64,000 bases of DNA from Onchocerca volvulus (Eukaryota > Nematoda > Chromadorea > Rhabditida > Onchocercidae). Below are positions 38,287 through 50,463 of this stretch, one piece after another. Position 1 is the first letter of the stretch, and every line of letters starts with the position of its first letter. The stretch is from positions 5,186,675 through 5,250,674 of the forward strand of contig HG738138.1 of assembly GCA_000499405.2 (NCBI GenBank). Direction: 5' to 3'. Under the pieces are notes generated by a model that was given only the letters and a program-made list of their open reading frames with translations, made no database searches and was not told the origin of the DNA. The position numbers and the translations under genes were made by a program.

Positions 38287-41200
38287 TTAAAATTCCTGCA
38301 CAGCGAAAGGTCGCCTCGGAAAGACACGCAGCTCCGAAAGCTTATCTATTCGATGTGATAATTCCTCTAGACGTTTCAGTGTTGGCTTTACGTACACGTA
38401 AACGAATTCAGCTACTGTATCATTATAGAAAACAGTTTGCATTTCAGTCCTGAAAAAAAGTTTGCCGTAACGCGCTCTAATAAATCCCATTATATCATCA
38501 GAAGACACAAACCTACAAAACGTTAAATTAAACTAACTTAATATTCTGCTCGCAAATCTCCATTTCACGAAGGAACGACTTAACTTTGTATAGTACTTGA
38601 TCAAGATACCAAGCCTGTGTGTATAAGTGTTTTTCGTTGAATCTTGCTATCCATCCACGAACCTTAAACATTATATTTAATTTTATGTAAGGCTTTTAGT
38701 TTCAGAAACTGAAACAGACCTGATAATCATTGAAAACTTGTTCTTCAACTGAATTAATTGTAGAATGCAATGTCTGAACAGCATGGAAAACGTGTATACC
38801 TAAAAAGTATTGTAAATTCATAATACACAAATGAAGTATGAAAATCCAGATCCATAAATGCTCATATGTATATTGTCTACGGTATATAGATTTGCATAAC
38901 TAGTATTTTTTATCCATAAATTGCGTGATCACTTACTGGAATTTCCAAACTAAGTTTGCTCGACACAATTCAAAAAATTACTTCAAACACCCTTTAAAAA
39001 ACCGAAAAAAACTAGTACCAGGAAAAGTGCACTGCGGTATGAAAGGAGATGAATTTTTGTCGAAATATAAAACCGAAGAGCACTTCAACACTTCTGAGAC
39101 TGACTGCATCACTGAATATCAAATTTATCAACAAAATATCAAAAATGATGTTTCGTATGAACAGAATAAATGCATATTAACTATAAGAGGAAATCAAATT
39201 TCATTAAAGTGAAAACGATAGAGAAGTTACTAAACTACTGGAATATTATTTAAGTGAATATCGTTCAAAGAATAAAGCTAAGGATGTATTCTTATATATA
39301 ATTCGTTGAAATAGATGTAAGCATTTCCCAGCTAAAATTTTCCACGAATCAAACCGGAAATCTTACCCTCAGAACCGTACTGGCCACTTTTCAAAACAGC
39401 CATGTTTACAGCAGCAGAAAGAAGACCAACTGGTATAACTTCGCATATGATGGCGAAGTGATCAAACCTGAAAACGATTAACCATTCAAACGTGCGAGGT
39501 TCATTTTGACTAATTTGGAAAAAAAATATAACAGAAAATATTTCATAAAGTTAAATAAAAATGCATTATCAGACTATTATCGAGAATAATGTACAATTAG
39601 ATCATTTATTAATGAAATAATTGATGTAATAGCGTTGAAAATATTTACTTTGGTTAGTAAAGTCATCTAATCGACCATTTCTTTATAGAGAAACATAACG
39701 AATATTAGTATATTGCGCAACTATAAAAGGCTTCGGATAAGTAGTTTTGCATAAAAATTGCAAATAATAGCAACTATGGCTTTTTTTTTTTTTGGAAACA
39801 TAAAGAAACGCTGAATTCCATAATGTCTGAATGCAGACTGTCACATATATTGTTGTATAATAAATGTTTCATTAAAATCGTATTATGTATAAAACTGAAA
39901 AGGTTTACCTCTGCCAACCGGTTACAATGATACCTCGAAACTGCTTGAATTTGGAATGATGCTCATTCATTTGTTTCAGCCAACTTATATGATTATTCAA
40001 GTAATGCTGAACATTAGAAGCATACTGGTCCGGGCCATCGGCACCTAAAATGAGCATAAAATAACATTACATAAAAGATCCTTAAAGCAGAGAAGAATTA
40101 TTCTGTTACAAAACATAAATTTGCAGCACTCTGTATTTTTGAAAACTCAACTTTATATGCAGAAGCTCCCCAGGCGTATGAAAACATTGAAGATAATCGC
40201 TGCCAAAAATCAGGCAACAATTGGTCATCCAAATTTTCCATATAATTCCATACTACTGGCTCGACCAATTCACTCAAACTAAAAATATGAAACTGATAAG
40301 TACTAAATTAATTTCCAACCATTTGTCAATACTTGTTAAAATTATGTAATATTTGTTATTTAATAAAAATCAAGTTATGCTGTTAAATATTGTTTAAAAA
40401 ATGACGAAATGTGAGATAAAAGCTTTAAATTATATTTTAGTTAACAGTGGCGCATATTTCAGGGAGAAGAAAAGGTTTTTTTTGATTACAGCGATAAAGA
40501 GAACACTGAGCAATACTATTATTGAAAATGCTAAACTCAAGTGTAGTCACTTGAAGCATTTATCAATAAATCAAATGAAAAATACCTACCCATGCTTCAA
40601 GACATTTTGCGCTTGTAAATTTACTAGCATATCATGCCAAATCAATACATTTACTTTTTTCTTTGGAATTTGAGCCTAAAATTCAGCAGATTCTAGACTT
40701 TTAACTAACAAGAGAAAGCTTATTGATGCAATCAATTCGTCAAGTACTTTTATGATCTCGCTCTGATGCACTGCAGATTAAATTTGAAAATATCAACAAC
40801 TGAATGAAAAGAATTTGAGAAAATATACTAATGAAGAAAAACTGGAAACATGTTAATGTGGGAAAAAATTCCAGAAAAACACAAACCTTAACAAACTTTG
40901 CTATTCTCGCAATGTGTTTGAGCAGCAAAAACTCGGTATCAACATTATTGCTTACCATATAATTTCTGTCCTTTTCACACCGACCGATCTAATATAAAGA
41001 AGGAGTGAAAATAGCATAAAATAGCAATCCATGACTGCATTGATCACATTCAATACTTTTATAATGATACTATTTCCCCTCACTAACAACAAAATTAGCC
41101 ATCCAATAAAAGTATATATAGAAATTCTTTGTGTTGAAGATCAATACTACATCACATGGATTCCGAAAAAGATACAAGCGATCTAAAATTTAGTAAAACA

Positions 41201-43020
41201 AACCTGAAAAACCTCATCTGCTCCAATGTGGAAATATTTCAACGCAAAATCTTCATGCAAATTCAATATTTGTCTCACTGCTTCCTGAACCAAATCAACT
41301 GCTCCTTCATCCGTCAAACAAATAACCTGAATTTAGTTACGGAGATGCCACTGAAATGCTGAAAGTTATAACAAATAAAACTATAAATATGCCCCCGAAT
41401 TAAATACAAGAACCTCTCGAATAAAATATAAAAATTCTAACAAACCTAAAATATAAGTTATACCTGTGGATATCGTTCCTCCTCACGATATTTGGTGAAA
41501 TTGGGATATTTCAAAATGTATTCCAAATGCCCCACTGTTTGCACAAGGGGTATAATGTCCAAATTATGCGCCTGGATTGCATGAAGAAAACGACGCAATT
41601 CATCCAAAGTATATGCATTGCTAGCTTTTACCCCACTTAGTTTACCTTTAAAATTCATGAATTAAATGGCAAAAAAATCTTTCAAATACAAAAGACGTGC
41701 TCAAGCAAAAGGATCACAGCCTACTGCAATGGTGATATGATCATTACTTATTATTGAGATGACAATGAAATAAAAATGATGGACGAAATATCAATTTGAA
41801 TAAAATTTATTAATGTAATTACAAACTGATACTACAAAAGTTCCCTGCAGAGAGAAAGTTGAATAAAAGAAAAAATAGAAGAACTTACCTGTAAATGGAA
41901 ACATGTCTTCGTATTCGATCATTATTCCTGTTGCTCCAATTTGTTTGATGAATGGAACAAGCTTTAGTAAATAGTCCATTTTTGGTGCTGCGCCTTTCAA
42001 ATCCAGATGGAAAATGCGATTCGCTGTAAGAGATACAATTAACGTATATTTTTTTCAATAAGCATTATAGAATCCATATATTCAAAATAGATTCACTGTC
42101 CATAATAACAGGAATCCAAAAACAAAACAAATCATCACTTTTATTATTATCGCCTTAATAAATTCAAAGAGCCCACTTTTGTCAAAAATATGTTCAAAAT
42201 TACCAAGAAATAAACTACACAAGAATTTCCTTAAAACTTACGTGCGATAAAGTAGTTTTGCGAAGATGCAGGCATATGTAAAACTTTTTGAAAGCCTTGA
42301 TTACGATCGACGGCAAACCCTTCCAAATTCTCCAGACTATTTTTCTGAATTACAAAAAATAGTAATTACAATGATGATAGGGAGAAAAAGTTCTTGCAAA
42401 AATTCAACTGTGCAGGAAGATTACGATGATAGCAAAAAACGAAAAAAGCATAAGCTGATTATTTGGACTTTTGTAACACTGTCAATTTCTCCTTCCTCAT
42501 TTCCTCCAATTTCGTCGTAAAATATAAAAGAAGCTGGCGGAGGTAGATGAAGTAGATGCTCAACTAAAATTAGTAACCTTTACTCCATTAACTTTCATTT
42601 GCGACTGGGCATTATGCGACACATTACGCTGCACTCGCGATTTATTCTAAAAATCAATTTCTTTATAACATTTATAAGATGAAAATATTTTAAAAATGTG
42701 ATAAAAAACATCCTTCTAAATAACAAGTTTGTTCTTTTATATTGATACTTTCCTCAGGAGTCCGCTTTCCACCATACTATTGTTTTGAAACATTTTCAAT
42801 CAAAATTCTTATGACTCTTTTATCTAATCATTTAATGCAGCGCGTGCCAAAATATCCCAATAGGTTGAGGTGGTACAATGAAAAAGCTGTCAACAAATAA
42901 TTCAGGATATTAACTGAGAAAAAAGTTTGCCTGATAATCTATAATGAAGACTGTGGCTGTATAAATCACTGTTAATAGCGATACTGATAGCGCGAATCGC
43001 CGAATCGACCGCCGTAACAT
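38287..43020 (-). CDS. GH20 beta-N-acetylhexosaminidase, HEXD-like nematode subfamily
   Basis: Hydrolyses terminal beta-linked GlcNAc/GalNAc; nematode enzymes of this subfamily (C. elegans hex-2 to hex-5) are implicated in N-glycan trimming. Fourteen exons from 5': 43020-42931, 42646-42578, 42344-42242, 42023-41889, 41645-41464, 41326-41213, 40988-40887, 40675-40590, 40278-40152, 40044-39909, 39467-39367, 38799-38720, 38662-38538, 38512-38287. About 558 aa. Residues 1-30 (MLRRSIRRFALSVSLLTVIY…) form a positively charged signal anchor, suggesting a type II Golgi membrane enzyme. The catalytic domain shows IFHLDLKGAAPKM, GATGIMIEYEDMFPF, LVQTVGHLEYILK, the catalytic pair in FHIGADE (about residues 225-231), VLIWHDM and YAWGASAYK. 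One junction, exon 9 to 10, is off by one base (see findings). An acceptor ATTTCAG sits just before the ATG, fitting trans-splicing. Intron 1 appears to use a GC donor. Confidence 0.93.
38925..39212 (+). other. 95-codon antisense ORF in a hexosaminidase intron
   Basis: Lies wholly in the intron between exons 39367-39467 and 38720-38799, on the opposite strand. Composition is protein-like (Lys, Glu, Tyr, several Cys), but there is no recognised domain, signal peptide or splice evidence. Probably chance; a nested gene cannot be excluded. Confidence 0.12.
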
Positions 43021-43333
43021 TTCCTGAAATATTATTTCACAAACCGGAGGAAGATAACTAATCATATATATCTGCATGAATTTCTAAAACTGTAACACTT
43101 CAGAGACCGCAGACGAACAAATATCCAACCTTTCCGGCCAATCCCATCTCACCAACTTTCTATTCCCGGTTTGAAGCGAACAAGCATGAACTTTTCACGG
43201 CCCGACAGACACAGCGTGCAATCGGATATGAACTGAATGCATTTCATCTCGAAAGGTTGGTAGTGAAGGACGTGGAAAACGTGGTTAGGTTGTTTGCTTA
43301 CGTATCACATCATCAAAAATCACAAATCGGAAC
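43021..43333. promoter_or_regulatory. presumed 5' regulatory region of the hexosaminidase gene
   Basis: About 310 bp of noticeably higher GC between the hexosaminidase start and the left edge of the duplicated block. It contains a 10-bp dyad, CCAACCTTTC (about 43127) and GAAAGGTTGG (about 43252). Promoter function is inferred from position only. Confidence 0.35.
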
Positions 43334-43471
43334 TTATTCTGTTTGAAAGCGTTCTGTCAATTCATTGTTGAGAGTTGCTTAATTCCCGAGAAACCTTTTC
43401 TCCTTCCTTTCAAGTAACGTGAAGAAGGATGGTAAATCTACACTTCATGCAAGCAATCATCCTGAAAACTT

Positions 43472-43914
43472 CTACGCGTATATATAGATGACGGCATGTG
43501 CCTCTTCTTCATTATTTCTTTGTTTTTCTATCCACTCTGTTGAATCCAAAACGGAATCTTTCTTGAACTCTACGAAATTCATCACAGCATGTTGAATATG
43601 AGTTCCATCCGATAGTTCATCAAGTAGTGATACTTTTTCAGACAAATTTTCATTTTTTTTTTTTTTATTACTGTTCTGATAAAATTTCATTTAACTTTGA
43701 AAATCAGTCTGCTGATAGAAGTTGACCATCTTTAGTGCTAGTCCAGGTTGATGTAAATTTAATTAACTTATGCGGTTTTATTATGGACTCACTTCACAGT
43801 CATTTTTGTAGTACATCATCATAGATTTCCAGCAGGCAGCTTGCTAGATTATTGGTGTGGTAGATGCTAAATGTTACAGATTTAAAAATAGAGTAGTAAC
43901 GCAAGATGGCATTG
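43472..43914 (-). CDS. unresolved candidate exons downstream of SLC13 (copy 1)
   Basis: Two minus-strand stretches look coding. 43914-43800 follows a good acceptor (GTTTGCAG) and encodes NAILRYYSIFKSVTF…LLEIYDDVLQK then TGA. 43690-43472 encodes an acidic segment (KVSLLDELSDGTHIQ … STEWIEKQRNNEEE) then TAG. No splice pattern joining them in one frame was found, and no family was recognised. They could be the 3' end of an unrecognised gene or alternative 3' exons of the transporter. An identical pair lies in copy 2. Confidence 0.25.
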
Positions 43915-44386
43915 CTGCAAACCTAAGCGTTTATAATAACACATGGATGATTGCATAAACAAGTAATCTTTAATGTGACAATACTATCTGAGGCATTTTT
44001 ATATGTGTGCAAAGTAGTAATTCTATATGAAAATAAAATTTGACGAAAATTAATCAATTTTCTGCAAAGTAAGAAGTCTTTTAGTGAACATCTTCCAACA
44101 GAATTCAAAATTTTACTTTTTCTTGCTCTCCAACCACTGCATTGTTTTTTAAGCAATCAAAATTGCAAACTTTGCTATAAGATATAAAAATGCTCTAGGA
44201 TTAAATCAGAATCCGTCATAGAAATTACAGTGAACACAAAGGTTATGACATTGATAAGAACAATGTTATGCTTTTAATACAAATCATCTCGGCACTGTAG
44301 TTGAAAACTTACTTACACAATTCCTCACTGTTAACAAATGCCTTGATGATTTAGAAATGGGAATATATGACACTTTCCATATTCCA

Positions 44387-47300
44387 CTATTTGACCGTTC
44401 CATTAGCCAATAAGTCAAACAAGGTATGATTCCGGTATATTAATTCTGCCGGTGTATAGGCCCAGAGAGGGACTTTGTCGAGTTCGAATAGATAGCTAAA
44501 GTTTTTTTCTTCAATTATTTTTATGAAATTATCATGAATTGCATATTATATGGAAAGGTTATTTATATCTCACTACTCTTGTGCTAAGATATGTGAAAAA
44601 AATTAATGAATGATTAGTGTTACTCACGAAATTCGACTTGGATCTCAATGCGTAAAGACTTGGTAATACTGAAGTAAACAGACATTTTATACTGCGTTCC
44701 AAGAAGATCGAAATGGTATTTTAAGTGAAGATTAGTCTTTAAGTGGAGATTAGTAATGTACTCTTTTCTGATCTAATCTAAAGAATTTACTTACTTTGCC
44801 CACGTAATCATAAACAATATTGCCAATAGACCACATTCGATAGTGGCCAATATTCCAGCGAATAACTGCAAATACATCATGCTTTGGGCACCATAATCAA
44901 AAAAGTGTTATCAGAAAGAAAATTTAATTTAGTCTGCTTACCATGTCTGTAACACGTAACAGACCAGATGCGAAAACGATTGAATTTGGTGGAGTTGCCA
45001 CCTAAAAATAATTTAAGCTTCAAAGAAAGTACAAAAAAGTTATCTAAGGATATTTTGACAATCATTTCCATGTTTGGCATCCGACAATCATTTACAAATT
45101 TCGAAAAAAAAAAGAAAAAAAAAACTTGAACGAACAGGCAAAGTGAAAGCCATCGATGAGGCGAGAGTGGTAGGAATCATAAAATAAAGTGGATGGATTT
45201 CTAGCGATTTCGCCAATTCTGCTACAATAGGAATAAAAATGGATGCGGTTACTGTATTACTGCAAATGTTTGTCAAGAATATGGTGATGAAAATGCAAAT
45301 TGCCATAATCACATTAACTGGGAATATCTGTAGCAACTGCATCGTTTCTCCGATACGATAACTCAAGTTGGATTCCTGAAACCAGGAAATATTCAAATTA
45401 GCCTTCATCGTCCATGCGAATCAATACAATATTTCCATCCATTTTGAATAACACACTTGTATGTATTCCATTCATCCCTTCATTAACAAAAAATTTTCGG
45501 GGAAAATCGTAAGTGTTAAATGTCGCTGTAATGTCTATCATGTATGTTAAAAAATTTGCGAAGATTTTTCTGGGTTTTTTGTCTCTTCAAATACATGCAA
45601 TTTCTGTTTTCGTTGCTGTCTAGGATTAGTTGCAATTTTTTGCCGAAACTTTAACAGTTGGATGTTTCCAATCTTGAAATTGACGAATTTGAAAATAATG
45701 GCCTTACAATGTTTACATCCGCAAATAGTATCAAAATAATATATTCCCCATCCACATCTTTTTACTTTTTACATAAATTTTTTTTTGCAACTATCAGTAT
45801 GAAGTTGAAACGAATCGAGATCCATAATTTTTTAGAAACATTGGACAGCTTTTTGCTTTCATTTGTCACTTCTATCAATGGTTTCGCAACACCTCTTAGG
45901 ACTCGTTAACTTTATCTATGTCGAAAAGGGATTTTTTGAAAAGGATTTTGTCCAAATATTAAACTACTTGAAATTAAGCTCATAAATCAAGTTTTCGGAC
46001 AAGTTTATCAGTTTTGTTCACTTTTTTGTCGTTATACAGAGGAGCTATAAATGGAATCTACGAAATCATTTAGTTGAGAAAAATGGAAGATAGAGTCACT
46101 AATAAGAAGTGCTCCACAATTTTCGTATCAGAAGAATAAAATATAAAATCAGGTTAACCAATATGGGCGTTCAAGGTCCGAAATTTGGATGCTTATAGTA
46201 TAATCTATTTTGCATTTTTCATCAAATAAAATTCTTTTGAATATTATAAATTCTGTTTGACATGAATTAAAATCAGTAAAAATATACGGTGAGAAAAGAA
46301 CATCCAGAGACCTTTGATAACAATTTCCACATCTGATTCCATCTAGAAATATTCTTCGATGGTAGAGAAATTTGAGGATTTTCCAACAGTTGCTCTGCCT
46401 AACAATCTCTGTTTATAATGAATTTTAAGTTGATTAACCGAACGAAGAAACTTGACCCCTAAGCTACTGACCTTAACGCCTGCGGCTATTGCAAAGCCAC
46501 CTCCAAGAAGTAGTACAACACTCCATGGAAATTTCGCTTGCACTGTTTTCCAATCCAGTAATGTTTCGATATTCTTCGATTTCCCTGAAAAGTTTGTTTA
46601 TCTTGAATTTATTTTTTCATTTCTCTGTTCAAGCATGAAGGAAAAAAGTTTCAGAATTCATTACCAGAAAAATCTAGTTTCTGATTCGGGATGGCAAATA
46701 ATATGATTGCAACCAATATCGCACTCGTTGCATCCGTTACATACCTGAATTTTTTGCAGTTATGAGAAAATGGTAAGAAAACTATTGCAGAAGATTTGAA
46801 GAAAATTAAACGTGATACTTTCAGTAGGATGTCCTGACAAAATTAAGTTTATCTGAATGCATCTCAACTTCTTAATTTGTTTCACTTTGAACTTCAATCT
46901 TTGTCAATATGTAAATCATGCGACATGCCTTTTCTTGAAGAAAGTTCCGAAACCAGGAACAACATGTGGATCTCTCATGATCCAGAGTGTTAGTAATATC
47001 AAGAAGCAAATTGATACACCAACTTCCGCAAATGATAAGTTTGGTAGTTCATCATACTTTTGTCTCAGCGTGTCTTTAATCGCCGTGTGTCCTGTATTTA
47101 TCAAATCTTTTAAAAATGTATTCTTTTCATATTAACTGCTTGCTAATAAAAAATTATGGCGATATACAGCCAATACTGCCATCAGATAATATAGGATAAA
47201 TGGCTGAATGACTCCGACTTTTTTTTTTTTAATGTTTGAGAATGAAAAAGAAAATTTTCTTATTCTAAGTTAGAAAAAAAATAGGACCTTTTGAAGCATT

Positions 47301-49105
47301 TCTGAAGAAAATGAGCACCAGTGTTAACCATGTGATTAATAAGCATGTAATAACGAATGGTAGCGCGAAAACCATCCAAGATATGAAATTAATGCCTGTA
47401 TCTGCGAGAGGGAAAATTCTAAAACAATATTTACTAGCAAGTAGCAGATTATTTTTAAACCATTGTTTTCAATCCAAAAATTCTCTTATAATATAGAATG
47501 TTTGAATAAAAATGTTCTAATTTCTGAAAAAATTGATTACAGAAGCTTTCGGACTGATGAGTTGTGAAGAAGTAATTACAAAAACATAAACTAACTCTTT
47601 TATCTGGCCCATCAAGACAAGATTTGACGGGGTTCCTGTTATAGTTCCTATGCCACCAATATTTGCACCGAAAGCAACTGATATCAGCAACCCTTTGGCC
47701 ATAAGATGTTCATCTTTACTTAAAATTTCTGTTGGATCTCTGAAAATAAATGTTAGTATATTATAATTTTTAATTGCTTAATTATCACAATGATAGTTTA
47801 AAATAAATTATTGTACTGCATAAATTAATGTCTAAAAATCTTGCGGTGGAGGGCCCTTGGTTTGTAGATTAGCTCAAGTGCTTCATTGTCTTTTGAAGTC
47901 TTGTTCTCAATAGGTTATATACAAATATGTATATCTTTCTCAAACCAATTTACAAAAATAAATAAATGCACCTGGTACTAATGGTACCGAGAGATTTCCT
48001 TCGTCCATCGCTGTTTTCATTATGTTTCTCTTCGATCAATGCTTCACCCGCTACAGCATCCTAGAAAACTTAAAGATACAGGGTGAATCTTCTGTAAGGA
48101 AATCGAAACAAATTACAAATATATTTAATAATTAATCATTATATTAATCGTGATCCATCAATTGTAAATTTTATCCCCCCACCCCTTCACTAAGTACATT
48201 TTTAATCCTCACCTTTGTCTGCCATCTCCCCTATTTTAGCTTTAATAGTAACATACTGTTCCTCATGCTTATGTTATTGTTCCTTCGTACAGTAACGCCC
48301 ATTACTGCCTCTCTATAAGCCTTCCTCCTTTTTCCCCCAAAAGGGTTTTTACATAACAGGGGACATTATTATTCCCTTGGATCCGACAAGAAGCAGTCCG
48401 ATTTCCTTCACATCCGATTCCTTAAAATCCGCTTTTATTTTTTTAATGGCGTTGTAATCTCGACCTAATTCTCTTTCTGGATTATTCTGTAATTAATACT
48501 GGATGAAATATTTACTGTCGACTCTTCTGCATTTGTCGGTTAATTACCCGAATTGACCGCAATGAAAATATTATTTCTCTATATATTTCCTAAGAAGTTT
48601 CCGAAAATTTCCAACATTTCAAATTACAACATTGGAAATAGTTCAGGATAATTAAATCAGAAATTAATTTGAAATTTTCTACCAGATTTAGTTAAATACA
48701 TCATTGGTTCGTAACAAGTGAAAAAATTATATTTTATAAATATGAAATCTTACACTGAACTCATTTCTACGATTACTGTTGACAAGCTCGATAATAACAG
48801 ATTTGGCAATTGGTAACATAAGAGCAGCAGTTGCTGTATTTGATATCCACATGCTACAATTTGCTTTTTTTTTTTCTTTTCTTAACTGTGAAGTTTGACT
48901 ATTCAAATTCTGGGCAACTTTTCGCTAATATTTCGAATGTTCGGTATCAAAAATTACCTTAAGAACGCAGTAATCAACATGAAACCGAGCATAATCCTGG
49001 AAATGAAACTTGGCTAATCCTGTGAAAAGGTTGAGACTTTGCAAAGGAAATGCCATATGTTGAACTTTTACCAAAAAAAAAACTCGGGAAAATGATATGC
49101 CCCGG

Positions 49106-49137
<32 letters not shown>

Positions 49138-50463
49138 AATCAAAGAACACGAAAAGAGAAATGCTTGTTTCTTCTTATGTTGAAAACAATTTTACGTCTA
49201 AATATAAGAACTAAATGGGAAGAATTTTGAATGCAAAATGAAATAGTAACCAGCACGGTTGAGGTGGAACTATACTTAACACGAACAAAGCTACACGATT
49301 GTGCAATTTGCATTTCTGAACAGCTACAGCTATCATTAATCCACCAATAAATAAAATACTTGCATCCTGCAAATTAGCATAATTGCAAAAAACTTCTCTT
49401 CTGTATATATATTTTTTAAAAGGAAACAACAACTTCTTAAACTTTATGATGGAAATTTTTCAAAAATTTGACAAAATTAATGGAGAATTTAGTTTGACAT
49501 GCAAACTTTATGAAATTTCATTATACTCGTTTGTTCATAAATGGAAGTAATAATAAAGCTCACAGATAAGTACATTTTTGCAACATCATCTGATTTCATT
49601 AAACCCAACAACGGATAAAGTACCAACGGTAGTAAAGCAGTTACTGCTAACGGTAATACCTCCATAACCCAGTAAATAGCCATTATGCCAACGCAATAGC
49701 CACACTTTGCTTCATTCTATAATTATTGATTAAATCAATCATATTAGTTGTATCAGAAATTAAAAATTAGTCAGCACCTACCTGTTTCCTAAATATCAGA
49801 TTCTAGTTTTGATGAGAAGATGGAAACTGATATATGAGAACTTTTTTTGAAAATTGTCATCATTTTGTTTCATATGCATTTTGTAGAATATCTACAACTT
49901 CCACACAGTTTCTTTCGATTTCTTTAAATGATGCGATTTTTCTAACTCTCACAATTTGACCTCCTCATTGACCCATGAATGGATATGATACAGTTTAAGG
50001 TATGTTGCAGAATCTGGAACGAAGACTTTTGCACCTTCATGATGGATGGATACAACACTTGCCACTACAGATTATTTGAAACTTTCATCATTCCTTATTT
50101 TTTTTTTTATCTATGAAGTTTTAAAATTTCAAAAAGAAAACGTACGAAGTTTATTAGAAACCCATACCTGATTTTGTGGAAAAGAAAACAGAATAGGTAA
50201 CAAAATTACGGGTGTTAGTGTAAGTACCAAATAAGTACGCATGTTCCATAATACAGATAATATTGATGTTCTAAAATCTCATTTTTCATAATTAAAGGAA
50301 AGAGTCTCGACATCTGTAGAGATTCTTTTTGATTTTCTGGGCAAATTTCAAATTTTGATCAGAAAAATGAAATGGAGGGAAAAAAAAAAAAAGTAAAAAA
50401 GAAAAATTAAACAATTTACGACTCTGGTTGTTGATATCTTATTTGCGATTTTAGCGGTAACAT
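44387..50463 (-). CDS. SLC13 sodium/dicarboxylate cotransporter (NAC/INDY type), copy 1, 584 aa
   Basis: Plasma-membrane Na+-coupled carrier for di/tricarboxylates (succinate, citrate) of the family of Drosophila INDY and C. elegans NAC proteins. Sixteen exons, 5' to 3': 50463-50420, 50270-50168, 49716-49564, 49366-49251, 48996-48958, 48853-48754, 48060-47972, 47739-47596, 47418-47288, 47091-46929, 46744-46665, 46584-46472, 45375-45136, 45001-44942, 44865-44795, 44495-44387. They total 1,755 nt with every phase matching, ending TAG. Family marks: [21 protein letters not shown], first SNT motif in [55 protein letters not shown], second SNT in [17 protein letters not shown], and [20 protein letters not shown] Ser/Arg-rich cytoplasmic loop (RRKSLGTIS) is a possible phosphorylation site. 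The tail [13 protein letters not shown] matches SLC13 C-termini. The intron after exon 47091-46929 has a GC donor. Confidence 0.95.
49106..49135. repeat. poly(A) run in SLC13 intron
   Basis: About 30 A residues between exons 49251-49366 and 48958-48996; length-unstable. Confidence 0.9.

Noticed and set aside
44628..44668. 41-nt exon-like segment with good acceptor and GTGAGT donor inside the last SLC13 intron
   Set aside because: Including it breaks the frame into the conserved C-terminal exon; skipping it gives a perfect SLC13 tail. Kept only as a possible rare alternative exon.
45658..45909. Plus-strand 83-codon ORF present in both duplicated units (also 61037-61288)
   Set aside because: Lies in an SLC13 intron on the opposite strand; its conservation only reflects the recent duplication.
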